The notes below the pieces were generated by a model. The model did no database searches and was not told where the DNA came from. It saw only the letters and a list, made by a program, of their open reading frames with translations. A program made the position numbers and the translations under genes. From assembly GCA_023053545.1 (NCBI GenBank), contig JAKZAN010000006.1:129001-193000 (forward strand): DNA of 64,000 nucleotides, read 5' to 3'. This document shows, one piece after another, positions 12,316 to 24,349 of this stretch. The stretch is from Lepidurus packardi (lineage: Eukaryota > Arthropoda > Branchiopoda > Notostraca > Triopsidae). Within the stretch, counting starts at the first letter, position 1, and every line of letters begins with the position of its first letter.

Positions 12316-12353
12316 TGACGTCAGCGCAACGAGAATTAAGTTGATGTATAAGA
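12316..12353 (+). promoter_or_regulatory. Second CRE + TATA candidate promoter
   Basis: TGACGTCA at 12316-12323 is followed 23 bases later by TATAAGA (12347-12353). The pairing of the same two elements as at 10348-10370, but in reverse order, makes it a second candidate start for an upstream SoxF leader or a non-coding transcript. Confidence 0.3.
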
Positions 12354-15300
12354 TGGCTTGATCGCGAACTAGCGATAGCGGATCGCACCAGGCGACGAAA
12401 AAGAAAAACCAGTAGTTTTCCCCAAGTAGATGGATTTAACGACTTTTCCGTTGCCCAACTTTTTCATCCACCTTTATCTATGTATCATCCTGTCCAAGGT
12501 TCAAATCGTTGCAAGTAAAAATCCATCTCGCGTGCTTTATGGAAGCGGTAAATGCTAATAGCTAAAACTGTGTTTACAGCACTCGGTGGCCGGGCAGTTT
12601 TTTACCTTCTCAGAAAGTATAAAAACGTTATTTGTGTTTTGCGCCGAGCTAATATACGCCATCAACCTTTCCTTACACTTTTTTACGCAAGTCTTTTCCA
12701 CACTATAGCATTGAGCAGGGCTTCCATGATTACGCGCAGTTTTCTGCACATCCGTAGAACCGCTTTTATTCGAAAAGAACCTTCTAACGGCTTTGGTGCC
12801 ACGTGGCGTGGTGCTTTGAAAGCGCGAAAGTTGATCTCCAGTACAGAGAGGCGATTGGGTGGCCAGCAACAATGAAAAGTTTAAAAGAGCCAAATTTCAC
12901 TGTTGTCAACGCCTTCCAAACCAATTCGGTTGTGCCCTTTCGTCTTTTTCATTCTTGTCCAGAACACACGACTTAAGAGTCTGAACACCGGTTTCGAGGG
13001 CGGATATGCATTTATATTAGAGCTCAGTCTTATTTGGTTCCAAAACCAGTTTGCGTGGTATCCCTTGGTTGGGGTAGCTCCACGTAATATATTCCTATTT
13101 TCTTTTCCTACTTATTAAAACCGTATTTTTTGTTGTGGGAATAACGTTTCGCCCCCAAGCAGAGTATACGTATATCTGGTGTTTGGGTAGGAAATGTTAA
13201 TGGAATGAGATGAGTTTCGACTTTTGTATTCAAGCTGTTATGGAAAATACAATATTTTTGGTGTGGCTCGTTAGTCGCCTGTGATATCTGCCACGCTTGG
13301 GAAGTCTCAAGCTCTGTGGTTTTTAACAAGTTGGAGTCAATCCTTCATCCGTCCAATACCGGCTACTCTCAGCTGGAATGCCCATTTGTCACCTGCAATT
13401 CTGTCAAACTTGGCGCGCCACAAGCCCCGCGCTTGCCTTTTATATCTGTAATACCATTTCTCCTTCCACAACTCCCAAAAGCAGTCTATATACTCGAGTT
13501 GCACCTTTCTTCTTCCTGCCTCCATATTTCAGACTCGAAAAGTTCCCCAAACCTATACGCCTAACAATTACTGTCTGTCTACAACTAGCGTCTGTCCCAA
13601 CTCACACCTGTCCCCTTTAAAGGCAACGTTTCAGGAACCAAAATCTTCTCTAATTTGCTAAAATTGTCTGCCACTTTTCTTTCTATTATTTATCCCGTTA
13701 TCCTGCAAGTTATAAAGACAGAAACATGACGTCTCCGCATTTGACACTTTGTTCTAAGAAAAGATTAGCTTCAGTTTGGAGAAATAGAACTTGGGTTGCT
13801 AATTTCTTGATGATGATCTTAAGGTGTCGGCGACAGTGGGAGGGAGCTTAGAAAGGGTTTAAAACCGGAACCAATCGACATGGTCACGCTCGCTGTTCTT
13901 CCTTGTAGCTGTAGTCCTATATTGGATGTTTTTCGACACTCGGAAAAAAGCTAGACAGTATTCCTTCACATTTTCCTTTCAACAGAATAGAATCGAACAT
14001 TCAATTCAAAAACACTGCGAGTATCCTAACTCTTAAACTACGTATTTAGCAACTATTTATCTTGCAGAATATTTCCATTTAAATACTAGGAAATGCAATT
14101 TTTTATAATATGACATGAATTATTTATATGAATATTACAGACTATAATTATTATAATATATAATATTAGGGAATTTCCAATTTTGGTGTTTCAACAGAGT
14201 CCGTGGTCTGGGGTTAGCTGAACCGAAAGCGGGGACACCAATCGGAAAGACCCAAAAGAAAAAAGCTATGCTGAAAACACACAGCTTGTTAACTTTTCGA
14301 CGAAAATGATGTAACGCTTTCCCACAGGTACTCACCCATTCACTGGGTTACGACCCCTCCCTTGCATAAAACACGCAGGACGACTTCGACCTACTTTGCA
14401 TATCTACCGCTCACTGGTGTCATTTTCCCCTTTTTTCCTGTACCCAGTCACTCGTGAACTACTCTACATTGCATTGCAACCACTCATCATTGCAATTGCC
14501 AGCATTCGAATCGCCTACCGATACCTAGACTACCTTTTCTGAATTCTACATTTAATGACCAGCATGTGTTTTGAAATGAATCGGAGGAGTTTGGGAAAAT
14601 CGGTTTCTATCTGGATCCAGGGCTACAGCATGTTACGCTGTGGCGCAATTTTCTTCGATGAATGCAAAAAGGTTTCGTGACATGTATTTTGTCTCTTTCC
14701 GTGTCTTTGTAATACCTGGCCCGACTGCATTAGGCATTATGAGAAAGTTTTCTGCTCTATCAATCCAGGAATTGCATTTCCAAAGTACAAGTCTTAATAC
14801 AGTTTGGAAAAGAGCCCCGGTGCTAGTTTCTCAAGGCAAAAGTTTCAGAAACAATGCCTCTTCTAGCTGCTTTTCCTAACCAAGTTGCCTCTAACGTGGC
14901 TTTTGTCGACATTTCGTGTCGCACATTTTCTTGACTGAATCGCAATAGGTCGTCCGTGTACGCGACTTTCTGACTTGGAACTAAAACTCCACGCCAAAGA
15001 ATAAAAAATGCCTGCTAGATATGGATATTCCCCTTCTTTCTGACAAGGTTTTGTCAACCAAGGGATTTGGGCTGACATACTAACCCATTAGGGATGCAAA
15101 GGGAACCGCAACGAGGGACCTCATCATTCTCATTCCAGTTACTCGAGTCATACTATATTGCCCCCTTGGAAATCAAAGCTTTTGCCTAGTCGCCCTTACA
15201 GCAATAAGCTCGTACGAATCAGCACGATCAGAAGCATTCATCAAATCGAATCAAACAGCATTTGGCAGGTCTTTCCATTCAGGATTTTCGAGTTTGGTTT

Positions 15301-16920
15301 TGGTCCTTCTCCGTCTTGGGCCCGTTCTTAATTCCATTTCAGAGATTTCCTCATGAACCGAACCGACGGCGCAGTTTCTCGCTAAGGTTAGAGAGTGTGG
15401 GGGCTATAGATGGAGGCAGGAACAAGTCCTTAATGTAATGAAGCAGGAACCCATCAAGACTTGGACCCCCAAAAGACTGCAGCATCACAGCACCTCCATA
15501 GGACAATCTTTGGTATAGAATAACCGTCCTTACAAAGGGTATAAGCGTTCGCTAAGAGTTTCTCGGGGGGTTTTATCTCTTCCAAGGTGCGAGAATGCCG
15601 GGTGATTGTTTTCAGCGGGGGTCCTGGGCACCCCTACCGTGAGCCCCGGCCCCGGAGCCTGGCGGCCAAAGCTAATCATGGACACCATTAAGAAACGAGG
15701 CAAGAGAGAGAGAGAGATGGAACCTGCTCGATTAATCTATCCCTATTAACTAAACTTCTTAGCCCTAACACCCTCCAAGATACCCCTTGACGCTGTGCCC
15801 CGTGTGTGTGTTGGAACGCTCACAAAATGGCGGCCGTTTCTACCCAGCGTCCCAAAGTTGCGGGACGATCTGAATCCCAGCAGGACGCCTCATGCTGAAA
15901 AGTGAATAACGATTTTCAATTCCGTCAGATGCAATCAATTTATCAATGCATCTTTCCCTCTTTGATTCTCCAGAGGTAAAAACCTCCTCGTCCTACCTTT
16001 CTAATAGGCTTAATACCAAATGCAGACTATTATCTCAATCGCCCAGACCTAGGGTGCGTTTCACAACGAGCTAGAACGGATGACTTTTTAACTGACCAAA
16101 TACGGAAGAATCTTCCATTGGGTTAATACCGTAGCCACGTTACCCACTCCTTGGGCTTCAAACGATGCTGGATAGGAAGTGGAAGAACATTTGTAGCTAT
16201 GATAGTCTGTTCCTTAAGACATCTTGCCCTGACGCGGATATGGGTTGAGTAAAGGGGAGAGTTATCCAAGTGGAGTGGTTGGAGCACACATCAGTCGAGT
16301 CTCAGGCTTCAACCACGTTAGTTGTGGAGCTTAATCCTGCCGAGGTGAAAACCCAGTTTCTTTGGGGGATTTGTGTGTATCATTGAGTAGAGTGATTTTT
16401 TTATTTGAAAGGCAAGGACCATAGACGCAAAATTAAGCGCTTGGTCAGAAGAAGGATAACTGGTGGCTGGCCTGTTCTGGGCAAGTTGGGAGTGTGTAAA
16501 TTAGAATTGGACCACTCTATTTGTAAACCCGAGCGAGATGTGCGGACACTGAAGGTGTAGACGTTTGTAGCCTAATAATCCTACTTTACGACAAGCAGGA
16601 GGCGTGTGGCACTGGGCAGAGTTATTCAGGTAACCAACCGAGCGAAAGAATTGGACTGTTTTCCCGAGGTCTAAAAGCGACGTTAGCAATATCGGCTGTC
16701 TTTTCTTAAATACTCGACTGTCTCAGTCTCAGGCCCACATCTTTCTTCGAATTTCTCGTTATTTTCCGTTTAGTGCTCATCAGGGTTAAGTTTCTTTCGC
16801 ATTCTAAAACAGCATTGCCTTCAATTTCAATATTGTTAAGAAAACATTGACCAGGAAGATTTCAGCAAGAGAGAGACCTGTTATTTTGTAAACGCTTCGA
16901 ATTTCATTGTTTAAAAACCC

Positions 16921-17300
16921 AGCGTTCAGATTTCACTGTTGCGATAGCTTCACGAGTTTTATTCATTGTTGTAAGCGTATTCGTTTCATTTCATAGTTGA
17001 AGAATACTGGAGAGAATAGGCTCATCCAGCTTTTTTACAACGAAAGTGAGCCAATCTTCATGATTGGAACTGAAACTTTGTTATTCGAACTCCCTGTTCT
17101 TTTGAACAGAAAGTTTGAAACCTATAGTTCAGATTTCACTGTTGAGATAGGTTCACTGCTGTAAGCGAATTCGTTTGTATTTCTTAATGTAAGACTACTT
17201 TAGAGAATATGACTATCCAGCTCTTTTAGAACGCAAGCGAGCCACCAATCTTCATGATTGGAACTGAAACTTCATTATTGCAACTCCTTGTTGTTTCATG
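16921..17300. repeat. Imperfect two-copy tandem duplication (~203 bp unit) upstream of SoxF
   Basis: Copy 1 begins near 16921 and copy 2 near 17124. Shared blocks include GTTCAGATTTCACTGTTG (16930-16941 and 17133-17144 for the core), GTAAGCG.ATTCGTTT, a GAGAATA...ATCCAGCT block, and ATCTTCATGATTGGAACTG. Many substitutions and small indels separate the copies, so the duplication is old. Confidence 0.75.
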
Positions 17301-17512
17301 CGAAAAGTTGCATTGGACTTGGTTTGGCAGACTTGAAGATCGTCTTCAGTTCTCTTTCACAGTTTCGCCATTTCAAAGCTTATTAACCCTCCGAATGTAT
17401 TTCTTGAGACGCTAGCGCACAGTGAGCCCTAACTCATGCTTTACGCAGTTAGTGCGATAGGTAAACATCCAACCCGTTAGAGTTGTCATTAAATGGTGTT
17501 CCTGTCCACAGG

Positions 17513-20500
17513 ATGGGTGACTACGGCCACATGTTCGAGTCCTTTACAGGTGATATGAACGTCAGTTACAACCACCCTCCATACGGGAGTGCTGCGCCTT
17601 CGCCCCATCATCACCCCATGGCGCAGAATAACCCAACCGCCAATTCTCGTCTAGCACATCACCAGCATCAGCACCACCATGCGCAATTCCAACATCATTC
17701 CGCCGTCTCTTCCGCCGCCAACAGTAGCTTCGGCGGTCAACCCATCAGCATCACCACGATGAGTCGTCCGGGCAACGCCCACTTCTACCCGGACGCGTGG
17801 TACGGCCCCACCCTCCCCCAGGCCAATCTGCCGTGTGTGCTAAAAAACCACGCGGGTTTACCGGGCAGAACCGGGCCCGGGATGACCAGCCTCAAACTCC
17901 TCAAAGAACAACGTGTCCGCCGACCCATGAATGCGTTTATGGTCTGGGCCAAAGTCGAGCGCAAGCGATTGGCCGATGAAAACCCTGATCTGCACAATGC
18001 AGACCTGAGCAAAATGCTCGGTAAGTTGGGTTCTTTCAAAACTTGCTCGAATCTCGTCTCACTTGAATCGCCCTTTCCTTCCCTCACCCAGTTCAACTCT
18101 TTAAGCATCGGTTCCTATTCGACGAGTCTACAGCCCAGGATGGAGGTAGACCATTTAGACTGCTCAAATCTGCTCAAAGTGCAGCACGAAATCACCCGGT
18201 TAATATTGTAAATAGTAATTCTAGGACTAAGCTTTGGCAAGAATAGGAGCAGTGAAAACAGAGTGGTGTAATTTAGTCGCGCGAATAGGACACCAACCCA
18301 AATTGGGAGGTGGAAGATTCGGGGAGGCAAAAGCCCAAGAGGAAAGTTTAATAAGAGGTTGGGAAGCAGTCCCCGTTACGTATGTGAATGTGACAGACGG
18401 TTTCTTGATTCTAGCAAGAGGGGCGGGTTCTGTCTTTGCCCACAAGGGGTTCGGCTAGGGCATGGTTTTGGGGAACTTACAATTTGGGAGAAAAAGCAAA
18501 AAGAGAAACTGCTGTAGAATAGAACATCATCCCCAGACGTATGCAACCTTCCAGCCCCGTTAAAAAGGATGAGAAAAGCTTTAATAATACGCTTTGACCT
18601 TTGCCATCATCTCAACGTGTGAATGCATTTGTCACCTTTTCCTTTTCGACCTGATTCCCAAGTCATTATCTTTTACAGCACCGGTTATGGCTTGCACCCG
18701 AGCTCCTTCTTTTCTGGAAGACGATTAAAGATGGCCAAACTTGTAAACTAAACAGGCAAAACGTTACTTGTGTTATCCTCCTTTCGTTAGCGCCGATTAC
18801 AGCTAATTAACGAGCGTTGAACCTTTCCTCCTCTCTATTACACAACTTGTGAATCTCTTTCAGAATCTTTCCAACCCTCCCTTCTTTGATTTTGTCTATT
18901 ACACCTGATTTAAAATTATGTCTCGTTTCTCGGCAATGCTAACTGCACTAAAGATGGCCACTGAACACAGCATAGTCCCTCCTTAGGTTAGGAACCTCTT
19001 TTAGGCTCTAGAGTCTCTATACAGGTCTCCAGCATTTCATCCGCAGCCCGAGGAAGATTCTCGGAAACTCCAACTGTGCTAAAGATGTCCAAGGCGAAAG
19101 TTAAATCTGGACTCGATGTGAATAGACTTCCGTAGCAAAACTTCCCAAGGAGCGTAGATTAAGATGCCGTACCCTACGGAAGGACGGCTTCTGAATCTGG
19201 GCAGCCAAAAGGGGGTGAATAACTTCTCGCTTTTTCCGAAGGCAACAGGACAGGCGGTTTTGTCTGCAATGTATGGCAGCGCACGAAGAGTGTGTATATT
19301 CTGGTGGGCAGCTTCAGATCATCCGCACATGAAGGCTCGAGCACGAAATCTTCCCTGTTTTCCTGGTGAAGCTTTTAATTCCACACCTCGTTCTATTACT
19401 GGTATAAATCTTGTCGGGTGTGTGTGAAAACATTCTCAAAACATGGCCCGTATCATCCCCGACAGACTTTTACAAATTGGCCTTTTCCCTTATCGAGTCG
19501 GACGAATGTTTGAGAAACTTCTCCAGTCTAATCTTTTTAATACTTTTCTTTTTTAACAGCGTTGCAATCCGAGCTAAATGCCTGCCAGGAAAGGTATCGA
19601 CTCATATTTTGCCTCCTAACAAGACATAAAGGATACAAAACGCTGTGCATGTTTTGACATTTAGCACCTAAAAGAACACGTCTCCAATGCGTTTTCAATC
19701 GGGACGCGAAGGCCTTTTTGCCATGCAAATCACTTATATGGACCAATAAAACGCAAACGCTTAACAAATTACGTTTTCCTGCCCTTACGCTAAATCGTCC
19801 CCCAACCAAGTTAGGCAGTTGGAAGGGCATAAATTCCCACCTCGTGAATCTCGGAACATCACGAACGCATAGCCTAGAATGCCAAGTTTACGATTTTTAA
19901 ACATCTTTCAGACATCTCTAATCAAAAACCGGGCGCGAGAAGGTGGCTGATACTCTATCCCAGCCCAAAGATGGGAGAGGTGAAGTATTCCAAAAATTGA
20001 TACCCCCAGGGTTCGAATTCTGATCTGGGCCAAGTTTGAAAAGTTTCCTAAATATTCGATAACGAGGCACGTCGCACGTTACTCTGCCCAGACATCTGGC
20101 CAGGGCCAAAAGAGGTTTGCTGCAACCGGAGAATAGATTCGATCAAGTTAGCTCGGCCAGCGTCCAAAGCCACGCAAGAAATAACATAACCGTCTCGTAT
20201 TCGAAAACAGCGTGCCCTTCTCTCCGAGCAGTGAGCTCGAGCACCCTTCTCTCGATCGTCGGGTTTGGGGCATTTACAAAGGTAAGCCGAGACCCAGCGC
20301 TGGGAATTCAATTGCTCATCATCATATTCCGTAAAAAAGTGTCCAGCTCCGCCTCTTTTAACACTGTGGCAAGCAAAGTAGGAAAGTTTTCGACGTAATT
20401 TATCCCCGAGTGTACTTCAGCAGACAGGAATTTATATTCCTACCACCAAAGGCTTACTGATAAACAGCCTTCCGAAGAGGTCCCAAAGATGTTAGGACGG

Positions 20501-23500
20501 CGCCGAACACACTCTCCGAGAGTTTTAAACGAGAAGAGGGGCCCCCCTTGGTGTGTAAAATGCAGCTACAGGCTCCTGTTTAACTGCTGCCGGGGAGATC
20601 TAATGTTGGAGGCAATAATGCATGCAAATTCGCAAAAAACGACGACGCTTCTCTGCCAAGCTCGCTGACAGTGTTAGACGGGCCACAACACCTTAGGGCT
20701 GTGTCCAATTTGAGGCTTTCAAGAATTGGGCCTGACTTGAATCTTCGCTTTCAACTTATTTACAAAGAAACACTCTTTTTTAATTGGCTTCAAAATGGCA
20801 CCGACTGCCGAACCAACAAAGATGAGTGCATCGAAAAACGTCGCAACTAAAAGAATATTGTTTCTGTAACAGCACATTGCGCAGACTCCAGGAGTTGTTT
20901 GTCTATAAATTTCTCGAGCATCTTAGTTTGCTATCTCTCTCTCACGTTTTGGTAGCCAGTCGTTACGACAAGCTTTACAAGGGTCGTTAAACAATCCAAG
21001 GGGCGGAGTTCTGTCTGCTTTTGTGTCTTGATCCTTTACTGTAACTTTCTGGCCAAAGTTTAGAAATTCCACAATTGTCGTTGGAATGGCACACGTTTCC
21101 ATTTGCAGTTCTGCCAGCCTTCCAGCCAAGATCCACCGTGGACCTATTAGAGAAAATGTAGGTAAATAATGGGAGGCTGGAACACTATAAAGTTGGCCCA
21201 AGAGGTGCGGGTGTCGTGCTGGGCCACCTGCCGCCTCTACCGGTGGCCCAGGCTTCCCCATCAGCTTTGCTTTATGGCCACCACGCTGGCGGAGGGGGTT
21301 CTCTTCTACTCTACCGAGGTAATAAAGCTCTGCTCTTTAGCTTCGTTAAAAGGGGCCTATTTTGTGCCAGCCACTATCGATACTTATCAGCTTCCATTAC
21401 AGGTGAGCCAAACTGACTACTGGAAGACATTCCAGCTGAGCAAAAGAAAAAAGTACTTTTTGCGTAGCCCTAATGTTGCTGCTAGGGGGAGGGACGCTAG
21501 AGGTGTTGGAGGTTATATAGTCTCCGTTTAGCTTCCTTTGCCGGTTTTCGGGGAATGTGTTTACACTAGGACCGAGGCCACAAAGCGAAAACGACTCGAG
21601 GGTGCTATTAATCCAATCTAATATTTCAGGGAGTTTTTTCAAAAGACGGAAGGATTGCACATTATACTTTCACTTTCGAGCGGTTTGGGCCCTAAATAAG
21701 GAAAAGAAAGTCAAAAACCTTCGAAGGCATCTTAGAAACCAATACTGAATATGTACCTGAACACAAACACGATTGCACAATTTCGCCAAGGCTGCTTTGA
21801 ATGACTGTGGAACACTGTTTCAGTACTTGGCACTCGCGACTTCATTCTTGCCAACAATGAAATATGCTAGGGAGAATCTCTGCAGCTACAACAAGCACGG
21901 GAATCGAGTCAGTTTAATTCATTATTGACTCATCTCTCAGTCTATGTGTGTAGTTCATTATTGCCAACAACGAAATATGCTAGGGATAATCTCTGCAGCT
22001 ACAATAAGCAATCGAGTCAGTGTATTTCATTATTGACTCGTCTCTCAGTCTATGTGTGTAGCAATAACTTGACGCGGAATTGAGTGTAGCCTTCCATGTA
22101 GTTCTCCTACAGCCACCAGTTATTCTTTCATTAAACAACACAACATTCCTCCAGTGCAAGACTAACAAACCAAAGACAGACATTGGAAATAAGCTTTTAA
22201 ACAGTCCTTTACATTGTTCCGCAGGTAAAAAATGGAAGAGTCTGACCCCGCAGGAAAGGCGTCCGTACGTCGAAGAAGCGGAGCGTCTGCGCATCATCCA
22301 CCTCCAGGAACACCCCAACTACAAGTACCGGCCACGCCGTCGCAAGCAATCCAAGCGCGTGGCCAATGCGAGCAAGGGTAGTACTGCTAAACCCATCCCG
22401 GGTACTGACAAAGACCTGCCCCTGGCTTCCGTCTCCTCCACGGAAATCAGCCCGCCTGCGGACCGGGGGTATCGCGGGACTAATTACTCCCCTCATCTAA
22501 TTTACTCCCAGGGCGGCAGCAGTGCCAACGTCTGTCCCCGGCCTGGGAGTGACACCCAATGCAACTACGCGGGCATCCAGACGCCGGAATCTTCGCCGAG
22601 CGCCAGTCCCGAACCGGGCACTGCCCAAAAGTTCAAAGTGTTCCCCACCAGCAAGTCCTACCAAGATTACGGGCTCCTGGCGCCAGTGGACGTGTCCAAG
22701 GACCCCTTCAACGCCTTGCCCACCCCTGAAATGTCACCCTTGGAGCACGACGACTTCCTCGTCAGCACCCCTGACGACCACCGTCAATCACTGCCCAATT
22801 TATTCTCCGGAGGTGGAGGCCATGGCGCCGTTTCACAGCTCATGAACAAGTTTTCCACCGCCTCGGTTTTCTTACAAAACATCTCCCACCCTTACCGCTC
22901 CCCGATTGCCCTGAACTCACCCCCACTCCCCTCCCAGCCCGCCAACTCTTTCATTAATTACGACTACGAGGACCCGAGTCGCACGTCCTACATGATCAAC
23001 CCCGGAAACCGTTCCAACTACCCCACCTTTCCCTACAATCATGAATATTCAGCTTGTGCGTACAACCGGCCGTCGTACTATGAGCGTAAGTGCGGTTTTA
23101 GGGTTTGAATTTCATTTGATTTTTCTTTTTTTTTTCTCTAGAGCGTGAAGAAAATCCGTTGGCACAAGAAGAACTATTGGACGTGGACCGTTCCGAGTTT
23201 GACAAATATCTCAGCGGGTTTCTGCCTGCGCACCTCACATCCGGTACGTGCGCGGGCCCTGATTACGCCAAGGGAGAGGGAGAGACGGCCGCCCTCGACG
23301 CCTCTGCGCCTATGGGCGAGACCCCGCAGCTCCTGCCAGGCTCCAGTGTGAAAAATGAGCTGAGCAAACTGTCAACGCATCAACTGAGCATGAATTCGGA
23401 CAGGTTTCAGACTCCGGTCGAGTACAACTACCGACATGCTCCTATTTCACCCTCGACGGAGCTTTCGTACGCATATCGTTACCCTATGGCCCCGCCAGAG

Positions 23501-23563
23501 CACAGTTCTAGTCTTCTTGCTGCTTTAGCTGACGTGCGTTCTTCGGTGTACTACGATAGCTAG
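17513..23563 (+). CDS. Sox15: SoxF-group HMG-box transcription factor (Sox15/Sox17-like)
   Basis: Coding exons 17513-18020, 22225-23085 and 23142-23563 join to 596 codons. The HMG box begins near residue 135 with [12 protein letters not shown] and ends near 214 with [13 protein letters not shown]. It contains [18 protein letters not shown], closer to fly Sox15 and vertebrate SOX7/17/18 than to SoxE or SoxB. The box is interrupted by a 4.2 kb intron after MLG. His-rich tracts (HHQHQHHH) lie N-terminal to the box. Near the C-terminus [11 protein letters not shown] (residues ~470-480) matches the SoxF transactivation motif that contacts beta-catenin in vertebrate SOX17. A splice acceptor ends at 17511, immediately before the start codon, so an upstream non-coding exon is expected. 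It probably acts as a developmental DNA-binding activator. The symbol follows the fly orthologue and is tentative. Confidence 0.9.
18021..22224 (+). other. Large SoxF intron within the HMG box
   Basis: This 4.2 kb GT-AG intron (donor GTAAGT, acceptor GCAG) is over 40 times the local norm. It holds no coding signal I can support. It contains a two-copy duplication at 21841-22061. The size suggests cis-regulatory content, as is common in developmental regulators of compact genomes. Confidence 0.55.
21841..22061. repeat. Imperfect two-copy tandem duplication (~113 bp unit) in the SoxF intron
   Basis: Copies 21841-21953 and 21954-22061 share ATATGCTAGGGA, AATCTCTGCAGCTACAA, ATCGAGTCAGT and TCTCAGTCTATGTGTGTAG in order, with a few substitutions and a short deletion in copy 2. 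Less diverged than the duplication upstream of the gene. Confidence 0.85.
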
Positions 23564-24349
23564 TTCAAAACTATTCCTGTCTTAAAGCTTTCCATTTTAC
23601 AGAACCGAGCAGGAAACAAAAATAATGAAACTGTGAATTGAAGTAATGGAGATAACCTTGTAGTTTTTTTTATTATTTCTGTAGAGCTAACCATAGTTTA
23701 TGGATCTATTGACTGTTATCGGATTTTAATAAGCTTCGGTTCTTCTTGTGATTTTTTTTAGTTGGTTTAAGCAAGGTTTATGTTACGCAACATGAACGTC
23801 AGTTGTAATTACAGAATTATACTGTAATATGTATTATTATTAACACTGTACGTAGTTTAACCAGAGAATAAACTTTTACTCGAATGTGGGGTTGGAATTC
23901 CGAAAACGAAAAATATACACAACCTATGGATTAGCTGAAGAATGGTTTCGAATAATATTAAACCATAGTAATTAGAAAAAAGAAGTTTGTATAGGTTAAA
24001 TAGCTTCGTAGCGTTTGGCGGGTGATCAATCGGTATTTTCCCAGGCTGACGCTAGATGACTCGTCGGAATTTATTCTCAGCATTTTTTGCAAATAAACCA
24101 GTAGCATTCTTTCTTGCCCAAGAGACCTTTGTAGCATCGAATATCGGTTCAATTATGATTATTTTTAAACCAAGAGAGCCCTTTAGTTTTACTTCCAAAG
24201 ACCTAACAATAGTTCGATCAAGGCATCGAGAGATGGTGCCAAGATCCATAAAAGAACATAAAGGGGAGTGGCGAGCCCTCTTGAAGGATTGCGTAGTCAG
24301 AAAATTGATGTCTGCAACCTGTTTACTTTTTCTTTGGTAGTAATAAGCC
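23564..24349 (+). other. SoxF 3' untranslated region and PTER upstream region
   Basis: The first ~310 bases are the likely SoxF 3' UTR, ending at the AATAAA at 23867. The remainder is the short intergenic and promoter region of the PTER gene. Overlapping open frames near 24052-24351 on both strands show no family features. Confidence 0.5.
23867..23872 (+). terminator. Poly(A) signal of the SoxF gene
   Basis: AATAAA about 300 bases after the stop codon, in an A/T-rich 3' region. Confidence 0.6.

Larger units (their letters stand above)
9071..17511. other. 8.4 kb gene desert upstream of SoxF
   Basis: No open frame here shows recognisable similarity or believable exon structure. The stretch contains two CRE+TATA candidate promoters (10348-10370 and 12316-12353), a short GA microsatellite near 15703-15716, and a ~203-bp imperfect tandem duplication at about 16921-17300 directly before the SoxF coding exon. 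It probably houses the SoxF promoter, 5' non-coding exon(s) and enhancers. Confidence 0.5.

Noticed and set aside
20010-20020. tRNA B-box-like GGTTCGAATTC
   Set aside because: The flanks do not form a T-stem and no acceptor, D or anticodon arm can be drawn, so it is neither a tRNA nor a supportable tRNA-derived SINE.
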